A stretch of 64,000 nt of DNA from an uncultured Spirochaetia bacterium. GTDB taxonomy: Bacteria > Spirochaetota > Spirochaetia > SZUA-6 > Bin103. This document shows positions 37,085-45,494 of this stretch, in pieces; position 1 is the first letter of the stretch, and each line of letters starts with the position of its first letter. The notes below the pieces were generated by a model that worked only from the letters and a program-made list of their open reading frames with translations, did not search any database and had not been told where the DNA came from. The stretch lies in the NCBI GenBank assembly GCA_958296075.1, contig CATQHW010000004.1:1-64000 (forward strand), in the 5' to 3' direction. Both the position numbers and the translations under genes were made by a program.

Positions 37085-37876
37085 GTGACCAAGACGGAAC
37101 CGCGTTGGCGGAAGCTTCCGGAGAACGATCTGTGGCAGCGGTACCGCACGCAGCGGGAGCCGGCGATCCGGGAGTACTTCGTGCATCAGTACGCGCCGCT
37201 GGTGAAGTACGTGGCGGGCCGGGTCGCGATCGGCATGCCGGCCGCCGTCGACTTCGACGACCTGGTGCAGTGCGGGATGTTCGGACTGTTCGACGCCATC
37301 AGCAAATTCGATCCCACCAAGCACGTGAAGTTCAAGACGTACGCGGTCACCCGCATCCGGGGCGCGATCTTCGACGAGCTGCGCGCGATCGACTGGATAC
37401 CGCGTTCGGTGCGGCAGAAGGCGCGAGAGGTGGAGGACACGGTCCGCGACCTGGAGGCCAGCCTGGGGCGGACGGCGACCGACGCGGAGATTGCCGGTGG
37501 CATGGGCATCACCGTGCAGGAGTTTCAGCGCATCCTGGTACGGATCGCCGGAACCGCGGTGGTATCGCTGAACGAAGTATGGCTCGGCGGCGAGGACGAG
37601 GATCGAGTCTCCATCGAGGACAACATCGAGTCCCCGAGCGAATCGGGTCCGGCGACCATCGTGGAGAAGGAAGAGATAAAGCGGGTGATCGTCGAGGCGA
37701 TCAAGGAACTGCCGGAGAACGAGCAGCAGGTGCTGGTGCTCTACTACTACGAGGAGTTGACCCTCAAGGAGATCGGTCAGGTGCTCGAAGTGACCGAGTC
37801 GCGGGTGTCGCAACTCCACACCAAGGCGCGTCTTCGCCTGCGCACGAAGCTCACCAACGTCAAGCGCGGCATCTGA
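37085..37876 (+). CDS. fliA: RNA polymerase sigma-28 factor (FliA/WhiG type)
   Basis: The 263-aa sigma factor directs late flagellar or motility promoters in spirochaetes. Region 2 includes YAPLVKYVAGRVAIGMP, FDDLVQCGMFGLFDAISKFD and FKTYAVTRIRGAIFDELRA. Region 3 (SLGRTATDAEIAGGMGI) and region 4 (ELPENEQQVLVLYYYEELTLKEIGQVLEVTESRVSQLHTKA) are complete. The GTG start follows GGGGAG. Its survival next to a shrunken flagellar locus is notable, because it may now drive other genes. A perfect palindrome, ATGTATACAT at 36985-36994, lies in its leader. Confidence 0.92.
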   Translation: MTKTEPRWRKLPENDLWQRYRTQREPAIREYFVHQYAPLVKYVAGRVAIGMPAAVDFDDLVQCGMFGLFDAISKFDPTKHVKFKTYAVTRIRGAIFDELRAIDWIPRSVRQKAREVEDTVRDLEASLGRTATDAEIAGGMGITVQEFQRILVRIAGTAVVSLNEVWLGGEDEDRVSIEDNIESPSESGPATIVEKEEIKRVIVEAIKELPENEQQVLVLYYYEELTLKEIGQVLEVTESRVSQLHTKARLRLRTKLTNVKRGI

Positions 37877-37915
37877 CCGGACACGGTCCGAGGGACTGCA
37901 GCCGGGATGAGCCGG

Positions 37916-39787
37916 TCAACGCAGGGAGATGCGCACCGCCAGGCCGGTGGTGATCGGCGTACCGGGTGGAGGACTCTGCGCGTGCACGAAGCCGTTGCCG
38001 ATCAGGCGCACCCGCAACCGGCTGTCGTTCAGCAGCGGCAGCAGACTGCGCTTCGGCAGGCCCCGGTAGTCGCCGATCGCCGCCGCGGCGATCGGGATGG
38101 ACGGCGCCGGCGGCGCGATGCCGCCGGCGTACTGCACGCGCCGGGAATCGGCGGTCGGCAGCGACAGATACGGCACCAGGAACGTGGCGGCCTCCGCGAA
38201 CAGCGGAGCGGCGATCAGGCCGGCCAGCCGGGTGGCGCCGCGCGGGTTGTAGATGGCGACGTAGAAGACCACCTGCGGGTCATCGGTCGGCGCGATGGCC
38301 AGGAACGACGCCATCACCGCGTCGTCGGAGTAGGTGCCCGTGCGTTCGTCGAGCAGCTCCGCGGTGCCGGTCTTGCCGGACACGCGCAGACCCGGCACGC
38401 GCGCCAGCACCGAGGTCCCGCCCGGCTCGGTCGCCCGCTCCATCATGGCCAGCACGGTGCGGGCGACCTCCGGCTTCACGACCTGCCGGAGCGGTTCGGG
38501 CGGAAAGTCCTTGATGGTGGTGCCGTCGCCGGCTGCCACCCGGCGGACGATCTGCGGTCGCATCATCACCCCGTCATTGGCGATGGCGGTGGCCGCCCGC
38601 ACGATCTGCACCGCTGACACCGCCACTTCCTGGCCCATCGCCAAGGTCGGCTTGGAGCGCAGCGACCAGCGGTCGACGTCGTGGAAGATGCCGGCGGTTT
38701 CGCCGGTAAAGGGCAGGTCGACCGCGGCGCCGAACCCGAACGCGCTGAGCGCGGCGTGCAGGCCGGCGGCGCCGATCCGATCGGAGGCATAGCCGATGCC
38801 GGCATTGCACGAGTACTTGATGATGTCGGCGGTCGTGATCGTGCCGTGCGCGCGCAGATCGGCGATGCGGACGGTCCCGCCGGGCGTGCGGCGCGTGTAG
38901 TAGCCGCCGCAGTAGAAGGTGTCGTCCGGCTTGACGGCTCCGCGCTCCAGCATCGACGCGATGGAGAACACCTTGAACACCGACCCGGGCTCGTAGGCGA
39001 ACTCGACGGGACGATTGACGCGGGTCTGCGCGGAGGTTCGATCGAAGGAGTTCGGGTCGTAGCGCGGCGCCGCGACGTACGCCAGCAGCTCGCCGGTCTT
39101 CGGCGCGATCACCAGGATCGTCACCCAGTCGGCGCGGTGCTCGGTACGCGCGCGCACCGCGATCCGCTCAATCGCGTACTGCACGTTCAGGTCGATGGTC
39201 AGCACCACCCGATGGCCGCGTACCAGATGCTGGCCCGGCTGTACCACCGCCGGCGACAGGACGTGGTTGAAGGTGTTCTCGATACCCGCCAGTCCGACGT
39301 TGTCCATCCCGACGAAGCCGAGCACGTGACTGGCCAGCTCCTGTTCCGGATAGGTGCGCCCGAACTCCGGGTTCAGCGATACGCCGCGCAGCTCGCCCGC
39401 CTGCATGCGCTCCCGCAGGCGCGCCGATTGCGTGGGCGATATCTTGCGCTTGAGCAGGGCGTAATGGGATCCGCTGCGCAGTCGGTCTTCCAGCCGGGCA
39501 GGGTCGAGCCCCAGCTCTTCAGCCAGCGTCGCGGCGGTTCCGGCCGGGTCGGTCACGTGCGGTTTCCACACGGCTACCGAATCGAGCCGCGTGGCGATCG
39601 CCAGCAAGCGCCCGTTGCGGTCCAGGATCGGCCCGCGCTCGACCTCCGCGACCCGCACGGCGGAGCGCGGATCGGGCATGGGCTGCACGGCCATCAGCCA
39701 GATGAACCGCAGCGCGATCGCCGTGGCGAAGGCGCCCAAGCCAATGATCACCGTCCACATGCGGTAGCGTTCGCGCGCTTCCAACAT
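37916..39787 (-). CDS. Class B penicillin-binding protein with PASTA domain (FtsI/PBP2-like)
   Basis: The 623-aa transpeptidase cross-links peptidoglycan in the periplasm. There is one N-terminal membrane helix (WTVIIGLGAFATAIALRFIW), then a PBP dimer domain (RGPILDRNGRLLA, YPEQELASHVLGFVG). The transpeptidase motifs are SVFK (Ser269, Lys272), SCN (Ser326-Asn328) and KTG (472-474). The C-terminal segment LPKRSLLPLLNDSRLRVRL to ITTGLAVRISLR is a PASTA domain. The division cluster has no ftsI, so this is the likely partner of FtsW. ATG 39787 is chosen because it gives the family start and lies 23 nt after a good -10 box. Confidence 0.92.
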   Translation of the reverse strand: MLEARERYRMWTVIIGLGAFATAIALRFIWLMAVQPMPDPRSAVRVAEVERGPILDRNGRLLAIATRLDSVAVWKPHVTDPAGTAATLAEELGLDPARLEDRLRSGSHYALLKRKISPTQSARLRERMQAGELRGVSLNPEFGRTYPEQELASHVLGFVGMDNVGLAGIENTFNHVLSPAVVQPGQHLVRGHRVVLTIDLNVQYAIERIAVRARTEHRADWVTILVIAPKTGELLAYVAAPRYDPNSFDRTSAQTRVNRPVEFAYEPGSVFKVFSIASMLERGAVKPDDTFYCGGYYTRRTPGGTVRIADLRAHGTITTADIIKYSCNAGIGYASDRIGAAGLHAALSAFGFGAAVDLPFTGETAGIFHDVDRWSLRSKPTLAMGQEVAVSAVQIVRAATAIANDGVMMRPQIVRRVAAGDGTTIKDFPPEPLRQVVKPEVARTVLAMMERATEPGGTSVLARVPGLRVSGKTGTAELLDERTGTYSDDAVMASFLAIAPTDDPQVVFYVAIYNPRGATRLAGLIAAPLFAEAATFLVPYLSLPTADSRRVQYAGGIAPPAPSIPIAAAAIGDYRGLPKRSLLPLLNDSRLRVRLIGNGFVHAQSPPPGTPITTGLAVRISLR

Positions 39788-39809
39788 CGTGCAGTCGGGT
39801 TCCCACGTA

Positions 39810-39838
39810 ATGATAACAGGCGCCCCCGGTTCTGTCGA
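39810..39838 (-). promoter_or_regulatory. Candidate promoter of the penicillin-binding protein gene
   Basis: On the minus strand TCGACA (39838-39833) is followed by a 17-nt spacer and TATCAT (39815-39810). The divergent endopeptidase gene begins at 39844, so any opposing promoter must lie within or overlap this 57-bp gap. Confidence 0.5.
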
Positions 39839-39843
39839 TACAG

Positions 39844-41118
39844 ATGATGACGATGGTACGTGCATTGCGCAGACAGAAGGTCGCCGCGCGCGGTTCCGGC
39901 AGGCGGAACCGCGCCGACCTCCGGCCGCGCACGGCGCAGGCCGGCCGGTCTCGTGCGCGTAAGGCGCGGGCTGCAGGACCTCGACCGCGCAGGGCTCGAG
40001 TCGGCCGGCTCCGGGTACGCGCGGCGCCGGTCGACCGGCCGATCGGCTCCGGGTCCGGCAGCGAAGCGCCGTTCGCGCTGATCTCGTTGGAGCGGGCGAA
40101 CGCCGGCCGGAAGGCGCGCGGCGCGCGGCCGCACGTGCGGCTGTGGCGCCTGCTACGCGGCCTGCCGCGCCCCGCCGCGATCGTCGTGCTGGCCGTGGCC
40201 GCAAGCGCGGCAGTGGTTCCCGCCGGACTGGTGGTCGCCGCGGCGTGGCCCTCCCGGCCGCCGCAGCCGGCCGCGCACGGGGAGGCCGGTACCGCCGTCC
40301 GACAGGAACCCCTCCGTCAGGACATGGCCGCCGGCGTGGCCCCGATGGCTCCCGATCCGGGCGCGGAGGAGCCCGGCGAGCCGGAACCGGTTCCGGATCT
40401 CTCGTTGCGCTCGTACCAGGTGCAGGCCGGCGACTCGCTCTCGGAGATCGCGCACAGCTTCGACATCGACCTCGATACGCTGATCAGCTTCAACGGCATC
40501 CGCGACGTGGGCGATCTGCGGGAAGGCGTCGAGCTGTCGATACCGAATGCATCGGGCTTGTCCTACGTGGCGCGCCCGGGCGACACGCTGAGCGATATCG
40601 CCGACCGTCACGGCGTACGGGCCGACGAGCTGCGGGCCTGGAACGACCTGGAATCGACCGAGGTCGCCGCCGGTCGGAGGTTGTTCATTCCGGGCGTGTC
40701 GCTGCCGGAGCAGGAACGGAACGCCGTGCTCGGCCGGTTGTTCCTCAAGCCGGCGCCCGGCACGATCACCACGCCCTACGGCTATCAGCCCGACCCTCTC
40801 ACCGGCATACGCCGCTTCCATGACGGCATCGACATCGAGCACGCCGCCGGCACGCCCATCGTCGCCTCCTTGACCGGCCGCGTCGGCCGCGTGGGGGTGA
40901 GCGGTATCTACGGCCGTTACGTGGTCCTGGTACACGCCGACGGCTATCAGACGCTCTATGCGCAGTTGTCGCGCACGCTGGTGGCGGCCGGCAGCTACGT
41001 CGCCCAGGGCCAGACGATCGGCGCCATGGGGACATCCGGCTTCGGCAGCGGCAGCCACCTCCATTTTTCGATCTTCAAGGACGGACAGCCGGTTGACCCG
41101 AGCCGCTACATGCACTGA
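39844..41118 (+). CDS. LysM-domain M23 family metallopeptidase
   Basis: This is a predicted peptidoglycan endopeptidase or regulator. The order is a long very basic cytoplasmic N-terminus (about 1-100), a membrane helix (AAIVVLAVAASAAVVPAGLVV) and two LysM domains (YQVQAGDSLSEIAHSF and YVARPGDTLSDIADRHG). The M23 domain has zinc ligands in FHDGIDIEHAAGTPIVA and GSHLHFS. Both zinc motifs are intact, so catalysis is possible. Length is 424 aa. It is divergent from the PBP and followed by a second M23 gene, suggesting a cell-wall module. Confidence 0.9.
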   Translation: MMTMVRALRRQKVAARGSGRRNRADLRPRTAQAGRSRARKARAAGPRPRRARVGRLRVRAAPVDRPIGSGSGSEAPFALISLERANAGRKARGARPHVRLWRLLRGLPRPAAIVVLAVAASAAVVPAGLVVAAAWPSRPPQPAAHGEAGTAVRQEPLRQDMAAGVAPMAPDPGAEEPGEPEPVPDLSLRSYQVQAGDSLSEIAHSFDIDLDTLISFNGIRDVGDLREGVELSIPNASGLSYVARPGDTLSDIADRHGVRADELRAWNDLESTEVAAGRRLFIPGVSLPEQERNAVLGRLFLKPAPGTITTPYGYQPDPLTGIRRFHDGIDIEHAAGTPIVASLTGRVGRVGVSGIYGRYVVLVHADGYQTLYAQLSRTLVAAGSYVAQGQTIGAMGTSGFGSGSHLHFSIFKDGQPVDPSRYMH

Positions 41119-41130
41119 TGATCGCCGTTC

Positions 41131-42093
41131 GTGGAACGGCACGCTGATGGTATCCTGCCGGTCGGGATCGTGATCCTCGCGGCGGTCCTGATCGCCGCGC
41201 AGTCCGGTGGACTCTACCTGACGAAAGTCGCCACGCTGGAGCGCGACTACCTGCATCTCCCGGAGCGATGGTTCGACGTCCTGCACGAGCCGCGGGCGGT
41301 CCCGGCCGCCGTCCTCCCCGCCGGCGGTGCGGCGTCGGCGGCTTGGCCGCTGCCGATCGCCACGATGCGCTACGCCGCGCAGCCCGGCGACAATCTGTGG
41401 ACCGTCAAGGCGCGGTTCGCCCTGACGCTCGACACGCTGTCCAGCCTCAATCGCGATGGCGGCTCGCGCGTGCATGACGTGGACATCGGCGAAGTGCTGT
41501 CGATTCCGAATCAGGACGGCCTCTTTATCGAGGTGGAGGGCCGCGACCATCTGGATACCGTGGCCGCGAACCACGGTCTGTCCGGCAGCGACGTGCTGGC
41601 CGCGAATCCCGGCGCCGACGCGCGGTCGGTGAGCGGTCCGCTGTTCTTTCCGGGAGCGCAACACTCCGGCTGGGAGCGCCGACTGGCGATGGGGCTGGGA
41701 TTCCTGCGGCCGCTGCACGGCGGTTGGTTGACCTCCGGGTTCGGCATGCGCACCGATCCGTTCAGCGGGCGGTGGCGCATGCACCGCGGCATCGACATCG
41801 CCGCGCCGGCCGGAACGCGGGTGGTAGCCACCGCCGACGCCGTCGTGGAGCGGGTCGGGTACAACTCCGTATTCGGGCACTACGTGGTTCTCGACCATAT
41901 CGGCGGGCGTCACCAGTCGCTGTACGCGCACCTGTCGGCGGTGAGCGTCAGGCAGGGTCAACGGGTGGCGGCGGCAAACACCGTCGGCCGCGTCGGATCG
42001 ACCGGCCTGTCGACCGGCCCGCACCTCCATTTCGAGCTGTGGAGCCTGCGGCAGCCGATCAATCCCGCCACCGAGATCCGCGGGCTGCGCTAG
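41131..42093 (+). CDS. M23 family metallopeptidase with LysM-like domain
   Basis: The 320-aa exported or membrane-anchored protein has an N-terminal helix (VGIVILAAVLIAAQSGGLYL) and one clear LysM-like segment (RYAAQPGDNLWTVKARFAL). A degenerate second one comes next, then an M23 domain with SGFGMRTDPFSGRWRMHRGID and GPHLHFEL. The zinc ligands are present. The only start is GTG 41131, 12 nt after the first M23 gene. The stop codon is the first triplet of a direct repeat that recurs at 45392. Confidence 0.88.
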   Translation: MERHADGILPVGIVILAAVLIAAQSGGLYLTKVATLERDYLHLPERWFDVLHEPRAVPAAVLPAGGAASAAWPLPIATMRYAAQPGDNLWTVKARFALTLDTLSSLNRDGGSRVHDVDIGEVLSIPNQDGLFIEVEGRDHLDTVAANHGLSGSDVLAANPGADARSVSGPLFFPGAQHSGWERRLAMGLGFLRPLHGGWLTSGFGMRTDPFSGRWRMHRGIDIAAPAGTRVVATADAVVERVGYNSVFGHYVVLDHIGGRHQSLYAHLSAVSVRQGQRVAAANTVGRVGSTGLSTGPHLHFELWSLRQPINPATEIRGLR

Positions 42094-42128
42094 ACCCGTT
42101 TTGCTGCGCGCGGCGCTAGCCGATTTCC
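42091..42128 (+). repeat. Left copy of a 37-38-bp direct repeat
   Basis: tagacccgttttgctgcg...cgatttcc here matches 45392-45428 with a few changes. Both copies begin exactly at the TAG stop of the preceding gene and together bracket 3.3 kb holding the FAD oxidoreductase and the AAA/PD-(D/E)XK gene. Confidence 0.7.
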
Positions 42129-42160
42129 TCGCCGCGCGTCGCGCGCCCACCGTGCTGGCG

Positions 42161-42245
42161 ACGACCGGGGGACGCCCGCCTCCGCACCGGCCAGTTCATC
42201 GGCGGGGAGGGCCAGCTCTGGAAGGCGGAGATTGCGAGCCGGTAA
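42161..42245 (+). pseudogene. 3' remnant of a GT39-array gene
   Basis: The 85 nt match the extreme 3' end of the tandem glycosyltransferase genes downstream (protein end RLRTGQFIGGEGQLWKAEI-ASR-stop). There is one missing base near 42172 and no upstream coding body. The tail variant ASR is also found in the fourth array copy. It shows that an array copy once stood to the left of the FAD oxidoreductase. Confidence 0.8.
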
Positions 42246-42249
42246 CGCC

Positions 42250-43578
42250 GTGACGCTGATCGACTCGTCCCGGCCTCACGTCGTGGTGATCGGCGGCGGG
42301 TTCTGCGGCCTTGCGGCGGCCTACGAACTCGGCCGGCGCGGCATCCGCGCCACCGTGCTGGAGCGGGACGCCGCAGTCGGCGGGCTCGCCGGCAGCTTCA
42401 CCGCCGGCGGCGCGCGGCTCGAGAAGTTCTATCACCACTGGTTCACCCACGACGTCCACGTGATGAACCTCATCGAGGAACTGGGCCAGTCGGACCGCGT
42501 GCTGCTGCGCCCGACCCGCACCGGCACCTACTACGCCCACGGCTTCTTCAAGCTCTCGACGCCCGCCGACCTGCTGCGCTTCTCGCCGCTGCCGTTCCGC
42601 GACCGCCTCCGGCTCGGGCTGCTGGCGTTGCGGGCGCGCCGGGTGCGGGACTGGCGCGCCCTCGAAGACCGCACCGCAGCCGATTGGCTGCGCGCCATGG
42701 GCGGCGAGCGGGTCTACCAAGTCGTCTGGGAGCCGCTGCTGCAGGGGAAGTTCGGCGACTTGGCGGAAGAGGTGGCGGCGGTCTGGTTCTGGAACAAGCT
42801 CAAGCTGCGGGGCGGCAGCCGCGGCAAGGGCGGCGAGGAACGGCTGGCCTACTACCGGGGCGGCTTCGCCGCGCTGGCCGACACGCTCGCCGAGGCGATC
42901 CGGGGCCAAGGCGGAGCAGTCCGGACCAGCGCCCCGGTGAACGGATTGCGCGTGGCCGCCGGGCGGGTGACCGGCGTGGTCACGCCCGAGGCTACCGTCG
43001 CCGCCGACGGCGTGATCGCCACCCCCGCGCTGCCCATCGTCGCCGATCTGGTGGCGCCGCACGTGGCGGGCGAGTACGTCCGGCGCCTGCGGCGCATCCG
43101 CTATCTGGCCAACGTCTGCGTCGTGCTGGAGCTCGACCGGAGTCTGTCGGACCTCTACTGGCTGAACGTCAACGACCCCGGGTTCCCCTTCGTCGGGGTC
43201 ATCGAGCATACCAACTTCGAGCCAGCGTCGACCTATGGCGGGCGACACGTCGTGTATCTGTCCCGCTATCTGCCGGCGAGCGACGAGCTCTACCGGATGC
43301 CGGAGCGGGCCGCGGTGGCGTTCACGTTCGAACATCTGCGGCGGATGTTTCCCGATCTGACGGACGACCGTATCCGCGCCGCCCACGTCTGGCGCGCGCG
43401 CTACGCGCAGCCGGTGGTGGAGTGCGGCTATCGCCGGCTGATCCCCGCTACGCGGACGCCGCTGGCGAACCTGTTGCTGGCGACCATGGCGCAGATCTAT
43501 CCCGAAGACCGGGGCACGAACTACGCGATCCGGCAAGGCCGAGACGCGGCCCGAGCCTGGGCGGCGTTGGCTTCATAG
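42250..43578 (+). CDS. FAD-dependent amine-oxidase-like oxidoreductase
   Basis: The 442-aa flavoprotein has an N-terminal dinucleotide-binding motif HVVVIGGGFCGLAAAYELGRR (glycines at 15-20) followed by VGGLAGSFTAGGARLEKFYHHWF. These are features of the protoporphyrinogen-oxidase/UDP-galactopyranose-mutase-like amine oxidase superfamily. Relatives are common in polysaccharide loci, where they may modify a sugar or lipid carrier; the substrate here is unknown. GTG 42250 gives the natural N-terminus. An upstream TTG at 42232 lies in the remnant of an array gene. The gene immediately follows that remnant. Confidence 0.8.
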   Translation: MTLIDSSRPHVVVIGGGFCGLAAAYELGRRGIRATVLERDAAVGGLAGSFTAGGARLEKFYHHWFTHDVHVMNLIEELGQSDRVLLRPTRTGTYYAHGFFKLSTPADLLRFSPLPFRDRLRLGLLALRARRVRDWRALEDRTAADWLRAMGGERVYQVVWEPLLQGKFGDLAEEVAAVWFWNKLKLRGGSRGKGGEERLAYYRGGFAALADTLAEAIRGQGGAVRTSAPVNGLRVAAGRVTGVVTPEATVAADGVIATPALPIVADLVAPHVAGEYVRRLRRIRYLANVCVVLELDRSLSDLYWLNVNDPGFPFVGVIEHTNFEPASTYGGRHVVYLSRYLPASDELYRMPERAAVAFTFEHLRRMFPDLTDDRIRAAHVWRARYAQPVVECGYRRLIPATRTPLANLLLATMAQIYPEDRGTNYAIRQGRDAARAWAALAS

Positions 43579-43624
43579 CAGCAGGGTCAGCAGGGTCTTC
43601 ACCGGTGTGCGGCGGTTCGATAGG

Positions 43625-45394
43625 ATGCTCCACGTGTCCGCGCCTGCCGCGCCGTTTCCCGCTATCCCCTACGGATTCGCCTACTTCAAGGGCATCCGGC
43701 GGGAGGGCTGCCTGTACGTCGACAAGACGCGCTTCCTGCACGCGTTGGAACAGGAGCGGTTCGTGTTCTTCATCCGCCCGCGGCGCTTTGGCAAGACCTG
43801 CTGGCTGTCGATGCTGGAGAGCTATTACGACCGCACCGAGGCCGGCGACTTCGCGGCGGTGTTCGCCGGCACGGACATCGGCGCGAACCCGACGCCCAAC
43901 CGCAGTCGCTACGTCGTGCTGCGGTTCAACTTCTCCGCCTTCAACGACGCTTTGGAGACACTGGAGCGCGAGTTCGAGGAGTACTGCACCATGCGGCTGA
44001 CGGATGCGCTGGAGAACAACCCGGACCTGTTCCCAGGGTCGGCGTTGGAGCGCATCCTGGCTCCATCGAGCGTCAACGGCCGCCTCAACGCGCTGTTCCT
44101 CCATGCCGGCAGGAGCGGCATTCCGCTCTACGTCCTGATCGACGAGTACGACAACTTCGCCAACACGATCCTCGCGCATCAGGGGGCGGACGCCTATCAT
44201 TCGTTTACCCACGGCGGCGGCTTCTACCGCAACTTCTTCGCTACGCTCAAGGCCGGGACCGAGAACGGCAGCATCGAGCGGCTGTTCGTGACCGGCGTCT
44301 CGCCGATCACCATGGACGACGTCACCAGCGGCTTCAACATCGGCGCCAACCTGAGCCTGCGCCCCGCGTTCAACGAGATGCTCGGCTTCACCGAGCACGA
44401 GGTGCGGGACATGCTGGAGACCTACCGGGACCTGGGCGTGTTCGACCAGGACCCGGAAGCCACGCTCGACACGATGCGCGAGTGGTACGACGGCTACCGG
44501 TTCGCCACGGCCGCCGGCAACGCCGTCTATAACACCGACTTGGTGCTCTATTACCTGAAGCATTCGCTGCCCAACGAGCCGGGACCCGACAACCTGATCG
44601 ACGCCAACGTGCGCATCGACTACGGCAAGCTGCGCCACCTGCTGACGGTCGGGCAGCGGTTGAACGGCAACTTCGACCTGCTGCGCGAGGTGATCGCCGA
44701 GGGGCGGGCCGACAGCGAGATCGTGGACAGCTTTCCGCTGGCGCGGCTCGCCGAACGGGAGAACTTCCTGTCGCTGTTGCATTACTTCGGCCTGTTGAGC
44801 ATCCGCGGCGTGACCGCCGAGACGCCGCGGCTCGGCATTCCCAACCAGACGGTGCGGCGGCTGATGTACGGCTACCTGCGCGACGCCTATGACGACGTGG
44901 GGGTGTTTTCGCTGGACCTGGTGGAGTTCGACCGGCTGACGCGGCGGATGGCGCTGGCGGGCGACTGGCGGCCGGCGGTCGAGCGGCTGAGCGCGGCCAT
45001 GGCGGAGCAGACCAGCGTGCGTGACTACCTGCAGGGCGAGAAGATGGTGCAGGGCTTTCTGGCCGCCTACCTGAGCACGTCGAGCTATTTCGTGTTTCAC
45101 ACCGAGATGGAGTTGGCCAAGGGCTACGCGGACTTGGTGCTGGAGCCGCGTCCGGCGCGCAATCCGGGCAGGCGCTACGGCTACGTGATCGAGTTGAAGT
45201 ATCTGCCGCGCGGCGTGGCGGAGGCGCAGATAGCGGCGACGGCCGCCGAGGCGGCGGCGCAGGTGCGCGGGTATCTGGGGGACGGCCGGCTGGCGCGCCG
45301 CTACCCGGAGGCGGAGTTCCAGGGGCTGGCGCTGGTGTTCTGCGGCTGGGAACTGGTGCAGAGCGCTGCCGTCTCCACGCCGGCGACCGGATAG
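43625..45394 (+). CDS. AAA-ATPase-like / PD-(D/E)XK nuclease-fold protein
   Basis: The 589-aa protein belongs to the family with an AAA-ATPase-like domain and a C-terminal PD-(D/E)XK domain. The start IPYGFAYFKGIRREGCLYVDKT and Walker A RRFGKT (residues 53-58) are followed by a Walker B-like LIDEYDNF. The nuclease-fold end has GYADLVLEP and YGYVIELKYLP (the D and E-x-K residues). Copies are often numerous in host-associated bacteria and their function is unproven, with defence or mobile-element roles suggested. GTG 43607 is an alternative start. It interrupts an otherwise glycan-related region and ends at the right copy of the direct repeat. Confidence 0.82.
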   Translation: MLHVSAPAAPFPAIPYGFAYFKGIRREGCLYVDKTRFLHALEQERFVFFIRPRRFGKTCWLSMLESYYDRTEAGDFAAVFAGTDIGANPTPNRSRYVVLRFNFSAFNDALETLEREFEEYCTMRLTDALENNPDLFPGSALERILAPSSVNGRLNALFLHAGRSGIPLYVLIDEYDNFANTILAHQGADAYHSFTHGGGFYRNFFATLKAGTENGSIERLFVTGVSPITMDDVTSGFNIGANLSLRPAFNEMLGFTEHEVRDMLETYRDLGVFDQDPEATLDTMREWYDGYRFATAAGNAVYNTDLVLYYLKHSLPNEPGPDNLIDANVRIDYGKLRHLLTVGQRLNGNFDLLREVIAEGRADSEIVDSFPLARLAERENFLSLLHYFGLLSIRGVTAETPRLGIPNQTVRRLMYGYLRDAYDDVGVFSLDLVEFDRLTRRMALAGDWRPAVERLSAAMAEQTSVRDYLQGEKMVQGFLAAYLSTSSYFVFHTEMELAKGYADLVLEPRPARNPGRRYGYVIELKYLPRGVAEAQIAATAAEAAAQVRGYLGDGRLARRYPEAEFQGLALVFCGWELVQSAAVSTPATG

Positions 45395-45428
45395 ACCCGT
45401 TTGCCGCGCCCGGCGCAGGCCGATTTCC
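45392..45428 (+). repeat. Right copy of the 37-38-bp direct repeat
   Basis: tagacccgtttgccgcg...cgatttcc matches 42091-42128 and also starts at a stop codon. It lies in the spacer before the first GT39 array copy. Confidence 0.7.
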
Positions 45429-45494
45429 GGCGGCGCGGCGCTGGTCGGTGAGTAACTGCGGCGCGGCGCCGGTGGACGTACGCGGTGGCGGGCG

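Noticed and set aside
42232..42250. TTG 42232 as the start of the FAD oxidoreductase.
   Set aside because: It lies inside the remnant of an array gene; GTG 42250 gives the natural start of the dinucleotide-binding fold.
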